A DNA stretch of 64,000 nucleotides from Sulfurospirillum sp. UCH001 (GTDB lineage Bacteria > Campylobacterota > Campylobacteria > Campylobacterales > Sulfurospirillaceae), in assembly GCF_001548035.1 (NCBI RefSeq), contig NZ_AP014723.1:1984001-2048000 (forward strand). Reading direction: 5' to 3'. Both the position numbers and the translations under genes were made by a program. This document shows, in pieces, positions 16,706-27,510 of this stretch; within the stretch, counting starts at the first letter, position 1; each line of letters starts with the position of its first letter. Below the pieces are notes generated by a model. That model ran no database searches, was not told the DNA's origin, and was given only the letters and a program-made list of their open reading frames with translations.

Positions 16706-17895
16706 TACATTTTCCCATCAAGATATTTACCAGTCTCTTTATGTCCAAAATTGGGGATCATTTCATGAAAGAGATGGACAATGTCGTCTTTAGTCCACAG
16801 TTTAGCGTGCTTCATCGCTTCAATCTTTTGAGTGAAACTACTTAGCTTTGCTTCAACAAATAGTGGCTCATTTTTGATAATGCCAAGATTTTTAAATCGA
16901 TTCATATCGAGCATTTCATTTTCTGTAAAGAACTCTTCAAAATCTTTCTCGCCTGTGGTGTCACTATTCGTAAATAGACAAGGCCATTTTCCTTCTTTTG
17001 GAAGGGTTTTTACAAGTGCTCTTGCCTCATCTTCATCTTGACATATAAAGGCTTCAAATCCTCGTTCTTTTAAGTATTTTACTGCTATTTCTGCAAACGT
17101 TATAAGATGAAGTTCTTCGCTGAGTTTTGGGAAAAAGATATCACGATTTTCACCAAAAATACAACTCATCAAACAAAGTTCACCTGATTCTTGAGGCGTT
17201 ACAAAATAACGTTTAATATCATTAGGAGCAACAATAGGTTGTTGTTTAGCAAGGCGCTGATTAAATCCATGTAGCAAAGACCCATCACTAAAAGCAACAT
17301 TGGCAAAGCGTGCTGTCGAAATAGGAATTTGAAGGCTTTTACGCATCAAAAACATCTCCATAATCCGCTTACTTGCGCCCATCATATTCACAGGGTTGGC
17401 TGCTTTATCTGTTGAAACACAAAAGTATTTCTTGACTCCGTTCTCAATGGATTGTTGCAATGTCTTATCGGTATTGAAGATGTTGACATCAATCATGCGC
17501 ATGAGTGTAAAAGGATCTTTTTCACTTCTTACATGTTTAAGTGCGGAGAGGTTTAAAACATAGTCATACTTTCCATCTGCCTTAATAAAAGCATCGTACT
17601 CTATGCTTCCAATATCAAGAGCAAATGTTTGAAAATCTCCATCAATATAGCCCATTGAACTACGTATATCTCTCACTAGTTCAACCATATTGTTTTCACT
17701 AATATCAACGACATGCAATTTTTTTGGATTTCGTTTAAATATCTCTTTGACAACCGCTTGACCAATAGAGCCTGCTCCACCTATGACTAAGAAAGTTGAA
17801 GATGAAACAATATGAGACAACTCTTTTTCATGTGCTGTAATATCATCATTGAAAAGTTTTTTTTCACGTCCAATTAAAAAGAATATATTATACAT
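16705..17895 (-). CDS. legB: Nucleotide-HexNAc 4,6-dehydratase, LegB/FlaA1-like
   Basis: About 396 residues from the ATG at 17895, which has GGAGG eight bases upstream; a frame extending to 17922 lies within the fcl gene. A 45-residue N-terminal leader precedes the Rossmann motif [11 protein letters not shown]. The short-chain dehydrogenase site differs from the usual YxxxK: the region [20 protein letters not shown] has Met where Tyr is normal, as in the PseB/FlaA1/CapD inverting group and LegB-type enzymes. It removes water from a nucleotide-activated GlcNAc to form the 4-keto-6-deoxy sugar for LegC. If the CBS-nucleotidyltransferase makes GDP-GlcN, the substrate would be GDP-GlcNAc. Confidence 0.78.
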   Translation of the reverse strand: MYNIFFLIGREKKLFNDDITAHEKELSHIVSSSTFLVIGGAGSIGQAVVKEIFKRNPKKLHVVDISENNMVELVRDIRSSMGYIDGDFQTFALDIGSIEYDAFIKADGKYDYVLNLSALKHVRSEKDPFTLMRMIDVNIFNTDKTLQQSIENGVKKYFCVSTDKAANPVNMMGASKRIMEMFLMRKSLQIPISTARFANVAFSDGSLLHGFNQRLAKQQPIVAPNDIKRYFVTPQESGELCLMSCIFGENRDIFFPKLSEELHLITFAEIAVKYLKERGFEAFICQDEDEARALVKTLPKEGKWPCLFTNSDTTGEKDFEEFFTENEMLDMNRFKNLGIIKNEPLFVEAKLSSFTQKIEAMKHAKLWTKDDIVHLFHEMIPNFGHKETGKYLDGKM

Positions 17896-18856
17896 GTGTG
17901 CTTCCTCCAAGATACCAAGCATACGCTATACGCACACCTTCTTCTAATACCACTTTGTGTTTCCAGCCTAAAGCATGGAGTTTTGAAGGATTAGTAAGCT
18001 TTATCATTGTTCCATCTGGTTTTGATGTATTATAAACAAGAGCACCTTCATAACCTACAATTTTTTGAATTAATTCTGCCAATTCGCGAATGCTAATATC
18101 TTTACCTGTTCCTATATTGAGATGTGTATTGCGTATCTCTTTTTTATCTTCTATGAGATCTTTAAAATCAACATTTTCCATAACAAATACACACGCATCT
18201 GCCATATCTTCAGAGTATAAAAATTCTCGTCTAGGTTTTCCACTCCCCCAGATTTCAACTTCATTATCACCTCTTAACTTTGCTTCATGGATTTTACGAA
18301 TAAGTGCAGGCAACACATGAGATGTTTCAAGATCAAAATTATCATTTGGTCCATAAAGGTTGGTTGGCATCACAGAAATAAAATTGGTACTATACTGAAG
18401 ATTATAGCTTTCGCACATTTTTATACCTGCAATTTTTGCTATTGCATAAGGCTCATTAGTATATTCAAGTTCATTTGTGAGTAAATAATCTTCTTTCATA
18501 GGTTGAGGAGCATTTTTAGGATAAATACACGTTGATCCTAAAAAGAGTAGCTTCTTAACCCCGTGAACATAACTTTGATGAATCACATTGTTTTGAATGG
18601 CTAAATTTTCATAGATAAAGTCTGCTCTATAGGTATTATTTGCAACAATTCCCCCTACTTTTGCAGCCGCTAAAAAAACATACTCTGGCTTTTCTTGTGC
18701 AAAAAAGTCAACGACCGCTTGTTGATTTGTTAAATCGAGTTCTGCATGGGTTCGAGTGACAATGTTTGAAAACCCTTTGGATGTAAGGTTTTTTAAAATG
18801 GCAGAGCCAACAAGCCCACGGTGTCCTGCTACATAAATTTTACTTGTTTTGGTCAT
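17888..18856 (-). CDS. fcl: GDP-L-fucose synthase
   Basis: About 322 residues from the ATG at 18856 (an in-frame TTG at 18868 overlaps the gmd stop and has no better ribosome site). The NADP-binding motif is [11 protein letters not shown], the SDR catalytic set appears as GSTCIYP and YAIAK, and the fucose synthase region [10 protein letters not shown] and the [10 protein letters not shown] motif are intact. It performs the epimerisation and reduction of GDP-4-keto-6-deoxymannose to GDP-L-fucose. It follows gmd with overlap and so completes the pathway in this operon. Confidence 0.93.
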   Translation of the reverse strand: MTKTSKIYVAGHRGLVGSAILKNLTSKGFSNIVTRTHAELDLTNQQAVVDFFAQEKPEYVFLAAAKVGGIVANNTYRADFIYENLAIQNNVIHQSYVHGVKKLLFLGSTCIYPKNAPQPMKEDYLLTNELEYTNEPYAIAKIAGIKMCESYNLQYSTNFISVMPTNLYGPNDNFDLETSHVLPALIRKIHEAKLRGDNEVEIWGSGKPRREFLYSEDMADACVFVMENVDFKDLIEDKKEIRNTHLNIGTGKDISIRELAELIQKIVGYEGALVYNTSKPDGTMIKLTNPSKLHALGWKHKVVLEEGVRIAYAWYLGGSTHV

Positions 18857-18860
18857 TGAA

Positions 18861-19979
18861 TTACTCAAAATAACTCATAATTTTATAGCCACCCTCTTTG
18901 AGATAGACATCTTTTGTCATCAATTTAAGGTCCGACTTCATCATGTCATTCACAAGATCTTCAAGCTTAAATTCTCTTTTCCAGCCTAACTTTTGCTCTG
19001 CTTTGGTAGGATCACCCAAAAGCAAATCGACTTCCGTTGGTCTAAAATAGCGAGGATCAACCGCAACGACTTCTTTTCCAATTTCAACTTGATACCGTGG
19101 ATTATTACATGCTTTTACAATACCCACTTCATTGACACCCTCACCTCTAAACTCCAACTCAATCCCACAATAACCAAATGCCATACGAATAAAATCTCGT
19201 ACCATTGTTGTTTGGCCCGTAGCAATAACCCAATCTTCCGCTTCTGGTGCTTGAAGAATCATCCACATCATCTTCACGTAATCTTTTGCATGTCCCCAAT
19301 CGCGTTTTGCATCAAGGTTTCCAAGGTAGAGTTTATCTTGAAGCCCAAGAGCAATTTTTGAAGCTGCACGCGTAATTTTTCGGGTTACAAACGTCTCGCC
19401 ACGCACAGGAGATTCATGGTTAAATAAAATACCATTACACGCAAATATGCCATACGCTTCACGGTAATTGACGGTGATCCAATATGCGTACATTTTAGCG
19501 ACTGCGTAAGGGCTTCTGGGATAGAACGGTGTAGTCTCTTTTTGAGGGATTTCTTGTACTTTCCCATAAAGTTCTGACGTACTTGCCTGATAAATCTTTG
19601 TTTTCTTCTCTAATCCTAAAAGACGTACCGCTTCTAAAATGCGCAATGTTCCCGTACCATCAGCATTAGCTACATATTCTGGTGTTTCAAAAGAAACTGC
19701 TACATGGCTCATCGCCGCTAGATTATAAATTTCATCAGGTTGAACTTCTTGAATAATACGTGTTAAATTCATACTATCGGTCATGTCACCATGATGCAAA
19801 ATAAGGTTTCTATTTTCAACATGAGGATCTTGGTAAAGATGATCTATTCTGTCCGTATTGAAGAGTGAACTTCTTCGCTTGATTCCATGAACAATGTAAT
19901 CTTTTTTCAATAAAAATTCTGCCAAATAACTACCATCTTGTCCTGTAATACCTGTAATTAATGCCACTTTTTGACTCAT
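18861..19979 (-). CDS. gmd: GDP-mannose 4,6-dehydratase
   Basis: A 372-residue protein with the extended SDR signature [16 protein letters not shown] at the N-terminus, the catalytic STSELYGK and [12 protein letters not shown] segments (Tyr and Lys spaced by three), and [16 protein letters not shown], a sequence highly typical of Gmd. It makes GDP-4-keto-6-deoxy-D-mannose. The start ATG overlaps the manC stop (ATGA) and the fcl gene follows directly. It is full length, with nothing missing. Confidence 0.95.
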   Translation of the reverse strand: MSQKVALITGITGQDGSYLAEFLLKKDYIVHGIKRRSSLFNTDRIDHLYQDPHVENRNLILHHGDMTDSMNLTRIIQEVQPDEIYNLAAMSHVAVSFETPEYVANADGTGTLRILEAVRLLGLEKKTKIYQASTSELYGKVQEIPQKETTPFYPRSPYAVAKMYAYWITVNYREAYGIFACNGILFNHESPVRGETFVTRKITRAASKIALGLQDKLYLGNLDAKRDWGHAKDYVKMMWMILQAPEAEDWVIATGQTTMVRDFIRMAFGYCGIELEFRGEGVNEVGIVKACNNPRYQVEIGKEVVAVDPRYFRPTEVDLLLGDPTKAEQKLGWKREFKLEDLVNDMMKSDLKLMTKDVYLKEGGYKIMSYFE

Positions 19980-21316
19980 ATATTTTCCCTTTTATAATCA
20001 TCTTCTATTCTTACGATATCATCTTCGCCCGTATAACTACCCACTTGGGCTTCTATCAAAATAATAGGAATTTTTCCCAAATTTTCCAATCTATGTATTT
20101 CACCAGATTTTATGTAAGTTGATTCATTTTCTCTAACAATATAGGTTTTATCTTCCACCCGAACAGTTGCTGTACCACTCACTACAATCCAATGCTCATT
20201 TCTGTGAAAATGCTTTTGCAAAGAGAGTCGCTTGCCTGGTTTAACCATAATTTTCTTAATCTTATACCCAGCCTTGTCTTCCAAAACAGTATAGGTTCCC
20301 CAAGGGCGATGCACCGTATTATGTGTTGTTGTTAATGCTTCATTTTCTTGTTTGAGTTTACTAACAAAATCTTTAACTTTTTGACTACTTCCTTTACGGC
20401 TAATCAGCAAAGCATCTTCGGTATCAATAACAATCAAATCTTCTACATCAATGGTACACACTTGCTTATGTGACAGAATAAAGTTATTTTTTTCATCATT
20501 GGGAAGTTCATTGGAAAGCGCATCAAAACTCCCTACATCACTCCAATCAATATTGCTCGGAACAACTTTACCCTTAGTGCTTTTTTCCATAACGGCATAA
20601 TCAACACTATCCTCAGGAATAGCAAGCATCTCATCGTATCCTATTCTAACCATTGCATCTTTTGTATCTTTTTTTGCATGGTTGTACGCACTCACAGATG
20701 CCTCATATATCTGTGGAGAATAGTGTTTTAATTCATTTAAGAAGACGCTTGCTTTAAAACAGAACATTCCACTATTCCAGTAGTAATTCCCTTTGTCAAT
20801 ATAACTTTGTGCCGTATGACTATCAGGTTTTTCCTTGAAGCTTTTAACATTTTCCCCATCAGCCTCGATATAACCGTATCCTGTTTCTGCATAACTTGGA
20901 GTAATACCAAATGTCACTAAGAAGCCCTCTTCTGCTAGCAATTCAGCTCTTTTAACAACTGCTTTATATGCAACTTGGTTTTTAATCAAATGATCACTTG
21001 GTGTTACAAGAACTACAGTATCAGGGGAAACGGATAGACATGCTAAAGCAATTGCAGGCGCAGTGTTGCGACCAATTGGTTCTAATAAATACCGATTATT
21101 CGATCGTCCTAGCTCTTCAAGTTGATCGTATGCTAAAAAGTATTGTTCACTATTTGAAACAATGAATTGCTCATCGCATAACGTACTATTACGCTCAACG
21201 GTTAACTGAAAAAGGGACTTAGCATTAAAAAGTTTTACAAACTGCTTTGGCATTAGCATACGGCTCAGAGGCCATAGTCTTGTTCCACTACCTCCGCATA
21301 AAATAAGATTAATCAC
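19976..21316 (-). CDS. manC: Mannose-1-phosphate guanylyltransferase / mannose-6-phosphate isomerase
   Basis: About 446 residues from a GTG at 21316, which has GGAG nine bases upstream; the in-frame TTG at 21331 lies inside the preceding gene without a ribosome site. The N-terminal 270 residues are a nucleotidyltransferase ([16 protein letters not shown], and FKEKPD later). The C-terminal 110 residues are a type II phosphomannose isomerase cupin ([33 protein letters not shown]). The bifunctional protein converts fructose-6-phosphate to mannose-6-phosphate and mannose-1-phosphate to GDP-mannose; the mutase between them is encoded at 25.3-26.7 kb. Confidence 0.93.
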   Translation of the reverse strand: MINLILCGGSGTRLWPLSRMLMPKQFVKLFNAKSLFQLTVERNSTLCDEQFIVSNSEQYFLAYDQLEELGRSNNRYLLEPIGRNTAPAIALACLSVSPDTVVLVTPSDHLIKNQVAYKAVVKRAELLAEEGFLVTFGITPSYAETGYGYIEADGENVKSFKEKPDSHTAQSYIDKGNYYWNSGMFCFKASVFLNELKHYSPQIYEASVSAYNHAKKDTKDAMVRIGYDEMLAIPEDSVDYAVMEKSTKGKVVPSNIDWSDVGSFDALSNELPNDEKNNFILSHKQVCTIDVEDLIVIDTEDALLISRKGSSQKVKDFVSKLKQENEALTTTHNTVHRPWGTYTVLEDKAGYKIKKIMVKPGKRLSLQKHFHRNEHWIVVSGTATVRVEDKTYIVRENESTYIKSGEIHRLENLGKIPIILIEAQVGSYTGEDDIVRIEDDYKRENI

Positions 21317-21318
21317 GC

Positions 21319-22578
21319 TTACAATCTCCAAGTAGGATTTTTTACAATCCCTTTAACATCAATAATAACACGACTTAATTTTGTGTAATTTTCTGAGCTA
21401 AGTGAAACGAATTGTTCATGTCCAACAGCAACAACAATAGCATCATATTTTTTATCATACTCAAATGGGTTGCCGATGAGTTCAAAGCCATAATGAAGTT
21501 TTGCTTCAGCCTTATCTACCCATGGATCATAAATATCAACATGACATTTAAAAGATTGTAACTCTTCTATTATGTCAATAACTTTTGTATTTCGAATGTC
21601 AGGGCAATTTTCTTTAAACGTTAAGCCCATTACTAAAACATTTGCATCTTTAATTTTCGTATCATGTTCTATCATCAATTTGATGGTTTTATCCGCGATA
21701 TATTTTCCCATACCATTATTGATTTGGCGTGCCCCTAGAATCAAATTTGGTTTATAACCTAACTCTTCGGCTTTGTAGGTAAGATAATAAGGATCAACAC
21801 CTATACAATGACCACCAACAAGACCCGGTTTGAGCTTAATAAAATTCCACTTAGTAGCTGCAGCTTCAATAACTTCACCTGTGTCGATTCCCATTGTATT
21901 GAAAATAAGTGCTAATTCATTAATAAGTGCAATGTTGACATCTCTTTGCGTGTTTTCTATAACTTTACTTGCTTCTGCAACTTTAATACTTGAAGCCTTG
22001 TGCGTACCCGCTTGAATAATACTGCGATACAGTGTATCAACTTTATTAGCCACTTCTGGTGTCGAACCAGATGTCACTTTTAAAATATTTTTCACGGTAT
22101 GCTTTTTATCGCCAGGATTAATACGTTCTGGTGAATAGCCAGCAAAAAAATCTTTGTTGAAAGAAAGCCCAGAAATACGCTCTAATACAGGGACACAGAC
22201 TTCTTCAGTCACGCCAGGATAAACAGTACTTTCATAAATCACAATATCATTTTTTTTGAGTACTTTACCAACTGTTTCACTGGCTTTGACCAAAGGAGTT
22301 AAATCTGGACGATTACTTGCATCTATTGGCGTTGGAACGGTAACAATGAAGATAGTACAACTACGAAGATCATCCAGATTGGTACTAAAATGGATACCTT
22401 GATTGATGGATTCCTGTAGCTCTTCTGTGGTTAACTCTAACGTTCTATCATATCCATTTTTAAGCTCATCAATACGTGCTTGAAAAATATCAAAACCTAC
22501 AACAGGATATTTTTTTGCAAACTCAACGGCTAAAGGAAGCCCCACATATCCTAATCCAATAATTGCTATTTTATCCAT
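21319..22578 (-). CDS. UDP-N-acetylhexosamine 6-dehydrogenase (TviB/WbpO-like)
   Basis: A 419-residue UDP-glucose/GDP-mannose dehydrogenase family member. The NAD motif is GLGYVGLPLAVEF (8-20), the catalytic cysteine is C258 in GGHCIGVDPYYL, and the C-terminal domain is present (VMGLTFKENCPDIRNTK). The N-terminus with FDI and the TLELTTEEL loop follows TviB/WbpO, which oxidise UDP-GalNAc or UDP-GlcNAc to the uronic acid, rather than WecC or Ugd. It therefore likely supplies an N-acetylhexosaminuronic acid to the surface glycan. No matching 4-epimerase was found in the window. Confidence 0.82.
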   Translation of the reverse strand: MDKIAIIGLGYVGLPLAVEFAKKYPVVGFDIFQARIDELKNGYDRTLELTTEELQESINQGIHFSTNLDDLRSCTIFIVTVPTPIDASNRPDLTPLVKASETVGKVLKKNDIVIYESTVYPGVTEEVCVPVLERISGLSFNKDFFAGYSPERINPGDKKHTVKNILKVTSGSTPEVANKVDTLYRSIIQAGTHKASSIKVAEASKVIENTQRDVNIALINELALIFNTMGIDTGEVIEAAATKWNFIKLKPGLVGGHCIGVDPYYLTYKAEELGYKPNLILGARQINNGMGKYIADKTIKLMIEHDTKIKDANVLVMGLTFKENCPDIRNTKVIDIIEELQSFKCHVDIYDPWVDKAEAKLHYGFELIGNPFEYDKKYDAIVVAVGHEQFVSLSSENYTKLSRVIIDVKGIVKNPTWRL

Positions 22579-22588
22579 TGTTTTATTC

Positions 22589-23407
22589 CTAAATCTCTTC
22601 TTTTAATCTCATATACACAGGAAAACGCGGCTTACCGCCTTTAGTGATTTCTTGAAATTTATACGTAATTTTTGATCCGATAGCAGGCGGATTTTTGCGG
22701 TCACTCTCATTAAAACCGGAGCCTATATCAAAAAAAACGCCTTCATCATTTCTACATGTGAGCGAACCAAAACTATTTTTATACTTACCTTCACCTTTAT
22801 GATGCTCTACGACTTCACACTCGGCATCATGAAAATTTTTTACTTTTAAACTATTGGGATCACGTTTAGCAATATATTTTGAATCAGGAGAACGTACAAT
22901 AACACCTTCTCCACCACCTTTTTCAATCTCTTGTAAAAAACTTTTTAAATGTTCTTCATTTTTACAGGTGATTTGTTTCGCAACTTTTAAATAATCTGCT
23001 TGATTGAGTTTAAGATAATACTCTAACTTCACTAAACGTTGAATCAAACCTCCATTTTCATGAGGTACATCAAACGCATAAAAAGCGATATTTTTCCATC
23101 CATCATGAGGTTCTTTTTTCTTGACGATGGAAATAATATTTTCAAAATCTCCTCGTTTACTCCAAAGTTCTCCATCAACAGCAAATGGAGGAAAGCCTTC
23201 AGTAAACCATGTTGGAGCAGAGAATTCAATACCATTTCTTGAAATAAGTTTTTTCCCATCCCAATAAGCCCTGACCCCATCCATTTTTTCACTCATCAGC
23301 CACCCTGAAACATCTTGTCCTTCCCAATCTTCTAAAAGCATCAGTTCAGGTTTAGCAGCGAAGAGCATACTTGAAAGCAAACACCACAGAACAATCAATA
23401 GTCTCAT
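22589..23407 (-). CDS. ligE: ATP-dependent DNA ligase with signal peptide (LigE-like, periplasmic)
   Basis: A 272-residue minimal ATP-dependent DNA ligase. The first 18 residues (MRLLIVLWCLLSSMLFAA) are a good signal peptide. The adenylated lysine is K41 in EKMDGVRAYW; motif IIIa (VDGELW), motif IV (EGVIVR) and motif V (LKVKNF) follow, and a short OB-fold ends the protein without accessory domains. This is the LigE pattern of periplasmic ligases, which have been linked to DNA uptake or extracellular DNA handling in Gram-negative bacteria. It sits between rmlB and the dehydrogenase gene, with one base between it and rmlB, and is thus co-transcribed with sugar genes despite having no obvious role there. 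Confidence 0.88.
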   Translation of the reverse strand: MRLLIVLWCLLSSMLFAAKPELMLLEDWEGQDVSGWLMSEKMDGVRAYWDGKKLISRNGIEFSAPTWFTEGFPPFAVDGELWSKRGDFENIISIVKKKEPHDGWKNIAFYAFDVPHENGGLIQRLVKLEYYLKLNQADYLKVAKQITCKNEEHLKSFLQEIEKGGGEGVIVRSPDSKYIAKRDPNSLKVKNFHDAECEVVEHHKGEGKYKNSFGSLTCRNDEGVFFDIGSGFNESDRKNPPAIGSKITYKFQEITKGGKPRFPVYMRLKEEI

Positions 23408-24430
23408 TTATGCTTCTTTAGTGTACTTTTCCAAATACCATGCAATGGTTTTAAGTATGCCACTCTCGAAATTCTCTTCAGCTTCCCAGCCAAGCTTTGT
23501 TTCAATTTTAGTTGCATCAATGGCATAACGTCTATCATGTCCAGCTCGATCTTCAACAAAAGTAATTAACTCTTTATAAGATGTTTTTTTAGGCTTTAAC
23601 GTATCTAGTATTTCACAGATTTTATTGGCGATATAAAGATTGTCTCGCTCATTTCTTCCACCAATATTATAGGTTTCGCCTGAAGTTCCTTCATGATAAA
23701 CAAGGTCAATTCCTTTACAGTGGTCTAATACATACAACCAATCACGAATATTTTTACCATCGCCATAGATAGGAATTTTTTGATGACTCAGTGCTTTTCG
23801 TATAATCGTTGGAATGAGTTTTTCATCATGCTGTTTTGGTCCATAGTTATTTGAGCAGTTCGTAATCACTGTATTCATTCCATACGTATGATGATATGCT
23901 CGTACAATCATATCGCTTCCTGCTTTACTGGCAGAATAAGGTGAATTTGGTGCATAACATGTACTTTCTGTAAAAAGCCCCGTAGCACCCAGTGTTCCAT
24001 AAACCTCATCGGTTGAGATATGATGAAAACGGCACTCTTCATACCCTTCTAAAAGCACAAAAGGCTTTTCCATCCAATATTTATAGGCAACATCAATAAG
24101 TGTAAAGGTTCCATTGACATTGGTCTCAATAAAAACCTCTGGATTTTTAATAGAATTATCTACGTGAGACTCTGCCGCAAAATGAATGACGCCCCTAATA
24201 TCATAATCTTCAAAAATAGACTCAACCAAAGCTCTGTCGCAAATATCACCTTGAACAAAGGTATAACGTTCATTATTTTCAACTTCGCTCAGATTGTCCA
24301 AATTACCAGCGTATGTTAAAAGATCGAGATTGACTAAATGATAATCCGGATGTTGCTCTAAAAAATAAGGCACGAAATTAGAGCCAATAAATCCGGCACA
24401 GCCTGTAACTAAAATATGCTTCTTACTCAT
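23408..24430 (-). CDS. rfbB: dTDP-glucose 4,6-dehydratase
   Basis: A 340-residue SDR enzyme: [11 protein letters not shown] for NAD binding, [31 protein letters not shown] (catalytic Tyr and Lys), and [10 protein letters not shown], all typical of RmlB. It converts dTDP-glucose to dTDP-4-keto-6-deoxyglucose. The start overlaps the rmlA stop by four bases. The epimerase RmlC lies 19 kb downstream in the AT-rich block, and no RmlD was found, so the dTDP branch may end in an amino sugar. Confidence 0.95.
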   Translation of the reverse strand: MSKKHILVTGCAGFIGSNFVPYFLEQHPDYHLVNLDLLTYAGNLDNLSEVENNERYTFVQGDICDRALVESIFEDYDIRGVIHFAAESHVDNSIKNPEVFIETNVNGTFTLIDVAYKYWMEKPFVLLEGYEECRFHHISTDEVYGTLGATGLFTESTCYAPNSPYSASKAGSDMIVRAYHHTYGMNTVITNCSNNYGPKQHDEKLIPTIIRKALSHQKIPIYGDGKNIRDWLYVLDHCKGIDLVYHEGTSGETYNIGGRNERDNLYIANKICEILDTLKPKKTSYKELITFVEDRAGHDRRYAIDATKIETKLGWEAEENFESGILKTIAWYLEKYTKEA

Positions 24431-25290
24431 TTAACCAAATCCTTTAGATATTCGCCATAACCATTTTTACTCAGTGGCTTTGCAATTTCAAGAACCTGTT
24501 CTTTAGTGATCCAGCCAGAGTTATAAGCGATCTCTTCTAAACAAGCAATCTTATACCCTTGTCGTTTTTCGATGGTTTGCACAAACATTCCTGCTTCAAT
24601 CAAACTATCATGTGTGCCTGTATCAAGCCATGCAAAACCACGACCTAGTACCTCAACTTGTAAATCACCACGCTTAAGATAGGCTTCATTAACTGATGTT
24701 ATTTCAAGCTCACCTCTTTCACTTGGTTTCACCGCTTTTGCGATCTCTATAACATTATTATCGTAAAAATAAAGCCCAGTTACAGCAAAATTAGATCTTG
24801 GATTTTTAGGCTTTTCTTCAATAGTTATTGCTTTTTGATTTTCATCAAACTCAACCACACCAAAACGTTGAGGGTCTTTCACTTGATAACCAAAAACAAT
24901 GGCACCTTTTTCAAGCTTAGCTGAACTTTGAAGTAATGAAGTAAAACCCTGTCCATAGAAGATATTATCTCCCAAAATCAAACAAACGCTATCATTTCCG
25001 ATAAACTCTTCACCTAAGATAAATGCTTGCGCTAATCCATCTGGACTTGGTTGAATTTTATAGGAAAGTGAGATACCCCAATGAGAACCATCACCTAATA
25101 ATGCTTCAAATTTACCAATGTCTTGAGGTGTTGAAATAATTAAAATTTCACGAATCCCAGCTAGCATCAACACAGAAAGTGGATAATAAATCATTGGTTT
25201 ATCATAAATTGGTAAAAGTTGCTTACTGATGGTTTGAGTTACAGGATAAAGCCTTGTACCGCTTCCTCCTGCTAAGATGATCCCTTTCAT
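24427..25290 (-). CDS. rfbA: Glucose-1-phosphate thymidylyltransferase
   Basis: A 287-residue nucleotidyltransferase with [13 protein letters not shown] (6-18), [28 protein letters not shown] and [10 protein letters not shown], the RmlA signatures. It couples dTTP and glucose-1-phosphate to give dTDP-glucose. One base separates it from the phosphomutase gene upstream, which can supply the glucose-1-phosphate. Confidence 0.95.
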   Translation of the reverse strand: MKGIILAGGSGTRLYPVTQTISKQLLPIYDKPMIYYPLSVLMLAGIREILIISTPQDIGKFEALLGDGSHWGISLSYKIQPSPDGLAQAFILGEEFIGNDSVCLILGDNIFYGQGFTSLLQSSAKLEKGAIVFGYQVKDPQRFGVVEFDENQKAITIEEKPKNPRSNFAVTGLYFYDNNVIEIAKAVKPSERGELEITSVNEAYLKRGDLQVEVLGRGFAWLDTGTHDSLIEAGMFVQTIEKRQGYKIACLEEIAYNSGWITKEQVLEIAKPLSKNGYGEYLKDLVK

Positions 25291-25291
25291 G

Positions 25292-26662
25292 TTAGTGAAG
25301 CTCTGCTTTAGCGTGCGCGATCAATTCGTTTAATTTTTTCTCGTACAATTTCGCATTATCCGCATTGGTAGATTCAAAACGTGTTACCAACACTGGTGTT
25401 GTATTACTTGCCCTTACAAGTCCCCAACCATCATTAAAGATAACCCTAACGCCATCAACATCAACAATCTCTTTAATAGCAGGAAAATCTTTTGGAGGAT
25501 TTTTCAAAAGCTCTTTTACTTTTTCAACAAGAGGGAACTTGTCGTTTTCATTGGTTTCAACTTTTAATTCTTCTGTAGAGTAAACCACTGGCAATTTTGC
25601 AATTTCAGCGTCAACATCTAAACCATTTTTTACCATTTCAATCATGCGGAGTGTTGCATAAATAGCGTCATCATAACCAAAATAACGATCATTAAAGAAA
25701 AGGTGACCACTGACTTCAGCTGCAAAATCAGCATTGGTTTTTGCAATCATGACTTTAAGATTGCTGTGGCCTGTTTTATACATAATAGCCTTACCACGTT
25801 TGTTAATCTCATCGTACATGACTTGAGAACATTTCACTTCACCAATCACCGTAGGGTTTTTCATAGCGCTTGAGAAAAGAATCGCCATAATGTCGCCTTT
25901 GACATTGTTATGCTTTGTCAAAAAGGCAATTCTATCGGCATCGCCATCGTATGCAAACCCAAGGGCATAGTCACCCTCAAGCTCTTTTTTAATGTCTTTG
26001 AGATTTTTTTCTACGGTTGGATCAGGATGGTGATTTGGGAATGTACCATCTGGATCAGTGTATAAACCTTTGCAGGTAAAGTTTAGTGCTTTGAAAACAT
26101 TTTGAACGACAACACCAGCCACACCGTTACCACAGTCATAGACAAATGGTTGATTAAAACCTTTAAGATGATCAAATTCTTTTACAAGATAAGCAATATA
26201 ACGCTCTTTTGCATTGATAAATGTAGAGCTTAAATCATCCTCAATTTCCATGTCATAATTTTGCATAATCTCACGACCAAGCGCATAAATATCTTCACCA
26301 AAGAAAGGCTTTTTATCGATGGTGATTTTAAAACCATTATACTCACTTGGATTGTGAGAGCCTGTAATCATAATCGAAGCATTAGGCGTTACACCATCAA
26401 ACTCTTGAAAGTTACTAAAGTAATTGACAGGCGTTGCAACGAGTCCCATTGTAAGTACTTTACAACCTGCTTTATTTAAGCCACTGGTAAGATACTCACA
26501 TAAAATCGGTGAGTGTGAACGTGCGTCATAACCAATCGCAACTGTTTTACCCACTTTTGCAATCTGTTTTCCTAAAAAATAACCAATGAGTTTTACTGTT
26601 TGTTCGTTAAGCTCTTTCTCGTAGATACCTCTGATGTCATACTCTCTAAATATCGTTTTCAA
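25292..26662 (-). CDS. manB: Phosphomannomutase/phosphoglucomutase
   Basis: A 456-residue alpha-D-phosphohexomutase with four domains. The phosphoserine loop is [11 protein letters not shown] (about residues 100-110), the magnesium loop is DGDADR (about 239-244), the sugar-binding loop is EVSGHLFF (about 318-325), and the C-terminal phosphate-binding loop is RASNTTP. It is of the AlgC type and likely interconverts both mannose and glucose 6- and 1-phosphates, feeding ManC and RmlA in the same operon. It overlaps the exonuclease gene by four bases. Confidence 0.9.
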   Translation of the reverse strand: MKTIFREYDIRGIYEKELNEQTVKLIGYFLGKQIAKVGKTVAIGYDARSHSPILCEYLTSGLNKAGCKVLTMGLVATPVNYFSNFQEFDGVTPNASIMITGSHNPSEYNGFKITIDKKPFFGEDIYALGREIMQNYDMEIEDDLSSTFINAKERYIAYLVKEFDHLKGFNQPFVYDCGNGVAGVVVQNVFKALNFTCKGLYTDPDGTFPNHHPDPTVEKNLKDIKKELEGDYALGFAYDGDADRIAFLTKHNNVKGDIMAILFSSAMKNPTVIGEVKCSQVMYDEINKRGKAIMYKTGHSNLKVMIAKTNADFAAEVSGHLFFNDRYFGYDDAIYATLRMIEMVKNGLDVDAEIAKLPVVYSTEELKVETNENDKFPLVEKVKELLKNPPKDFPAIKEIVDVDGVRVIFNDGWGLVRASNTTPVLVTRFESTNADNAKLYEKKLNELIAHAKAELH

Positions 26663-27447
26663 TGGTTCTCCTTGTATAATTCTTCTTCGATTGCGATACC
26701 AAAGACGTCCGTATAGGACTTATCGGAACGCAAATTTTCTTGCATTGTAGCTAATGCACGCTGATAATCCTCTATAATGAGATTTCCTTTTAAGAGTTCA
26801 TACTTCAAAAATAGCCAATATGTGTTGAGCACATCACTCTCGCAATACTCCTTAATAACCTCTATTTCGCCCGCATAATACAGCTCCATCACCTGATCAC
26901 CATGGACATCATACTTTCCAGGAAGTCCTACCATAGAGCAAACATGATCTAACTTCATCCCTCGAACAGCTCCAAATTCGCAGAGGTGGTCTAACAAATC
27001 TACATGGAAGCGATCACTGTAACGCGACCTATAATTTTCCCACTTGTTCTTATTCAACTCTTTATTTTCAACTTCAAAATAAGCATGACAAGTAAGGTTA
27101 TACTGCATGGCTCGAAGCATGAGAAGTGGCATATCAAAACTTCTGCCATTAAAACTAATTAACTTGGGATTGTGTTTGTTGATGAAACCTAGAAAATTTT
27201 TAATCATCTCATATTCATTCTTTCCCTCAATGCTGCTCACTTTGCGGAAGATGCCAAAATCATCGGCAATGACAGCTGAAATCGCCACAATTTTATGAAA
27301 AGAGATGGGCAAAAAACTGCTTCCCGTTTTTTCTTCTTGTTCTTTCATCGCTAAAAGAGAAACGTCAAGATCTTCTCCTTCAAGATGCAGAACATTTCGA
27401 ATCAGCTTGGTATCAGGGATGGTCTCTACGTCAAACACACAGATCAT
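26659..27447 (-). CDS. Predicted 3'-5' exonuclease (PolB-like DEDD type)
   Basis: A 262-residue protein of the predicted PolB-related exonuclease family (PF10108). The DEDD residues are visible: FDVETIPD at the N-terminus, SFNGRSFDMPLL (about 116-127), and YCESDVLNTYWLF (about 201-213) for the last aspartate. Members resemble the proofreading domain of family B polymerases; the physiological role is not settled. It is the first gene of the 27 kb minus-strand run, with AGAGGT seven to twelve bases before the ATG, and is coupled to the phosphomutase gene. It does not belong to glycan synthesis by function. Confidence 0.8.
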   Translation of the reverse strand: MICVFDVETIPDTKLIRNVLHLEGEDLDVSLLAMKEQEEKTGSSFLPISFHKIVAISAVIADDFGIFRKVSSIEGKNEYEMIKNFLGFINKHNPKLISFNGRSFDMPLLMLRAMQYNLTCHAYFEVENKELNKNKWENYRSRYSDRFHVDLLDHLCEFGAVRGMKLDHVCSMVGLPGKYDVHGDQVMELYYAGEIEVIKEYCESDVLNTYWLFLKYELLKGNLIIEDYQRALATMQENLRSDKSYTDVFGIAIEEELYKENH

Positions 27448-27474
27448 TAAGTACCTCTTTGGCTCATTTTAGAT

Positions 27475-27480
27475 ACAATA
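27475..27480 (+). promoter_or_regulatory. -10 element of the lipid A/core operon
   Basis: TACAAT within GATACAATATT, 31 bases before the acyltransferase start, in the 63-base divergent gap. Campylobacterota promoters usually depend on the -10 with a T-rich upstream stretch, which is present. The opposite strand must also carry the promoter of the long minus-strand run, but no clear match was seen. Confidence 0.5.
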
Positions 27481-27510
27481 TTAGCTTAATTCTATTTTGA
27501 AAGTGATGAG

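Noticed and set aside
18993-19361. Open frame of 122 codons on the plus strand inside gmd
   Set aside because: It is a shadow of the strongly conserved gmd frame and lacks any supporting signal.
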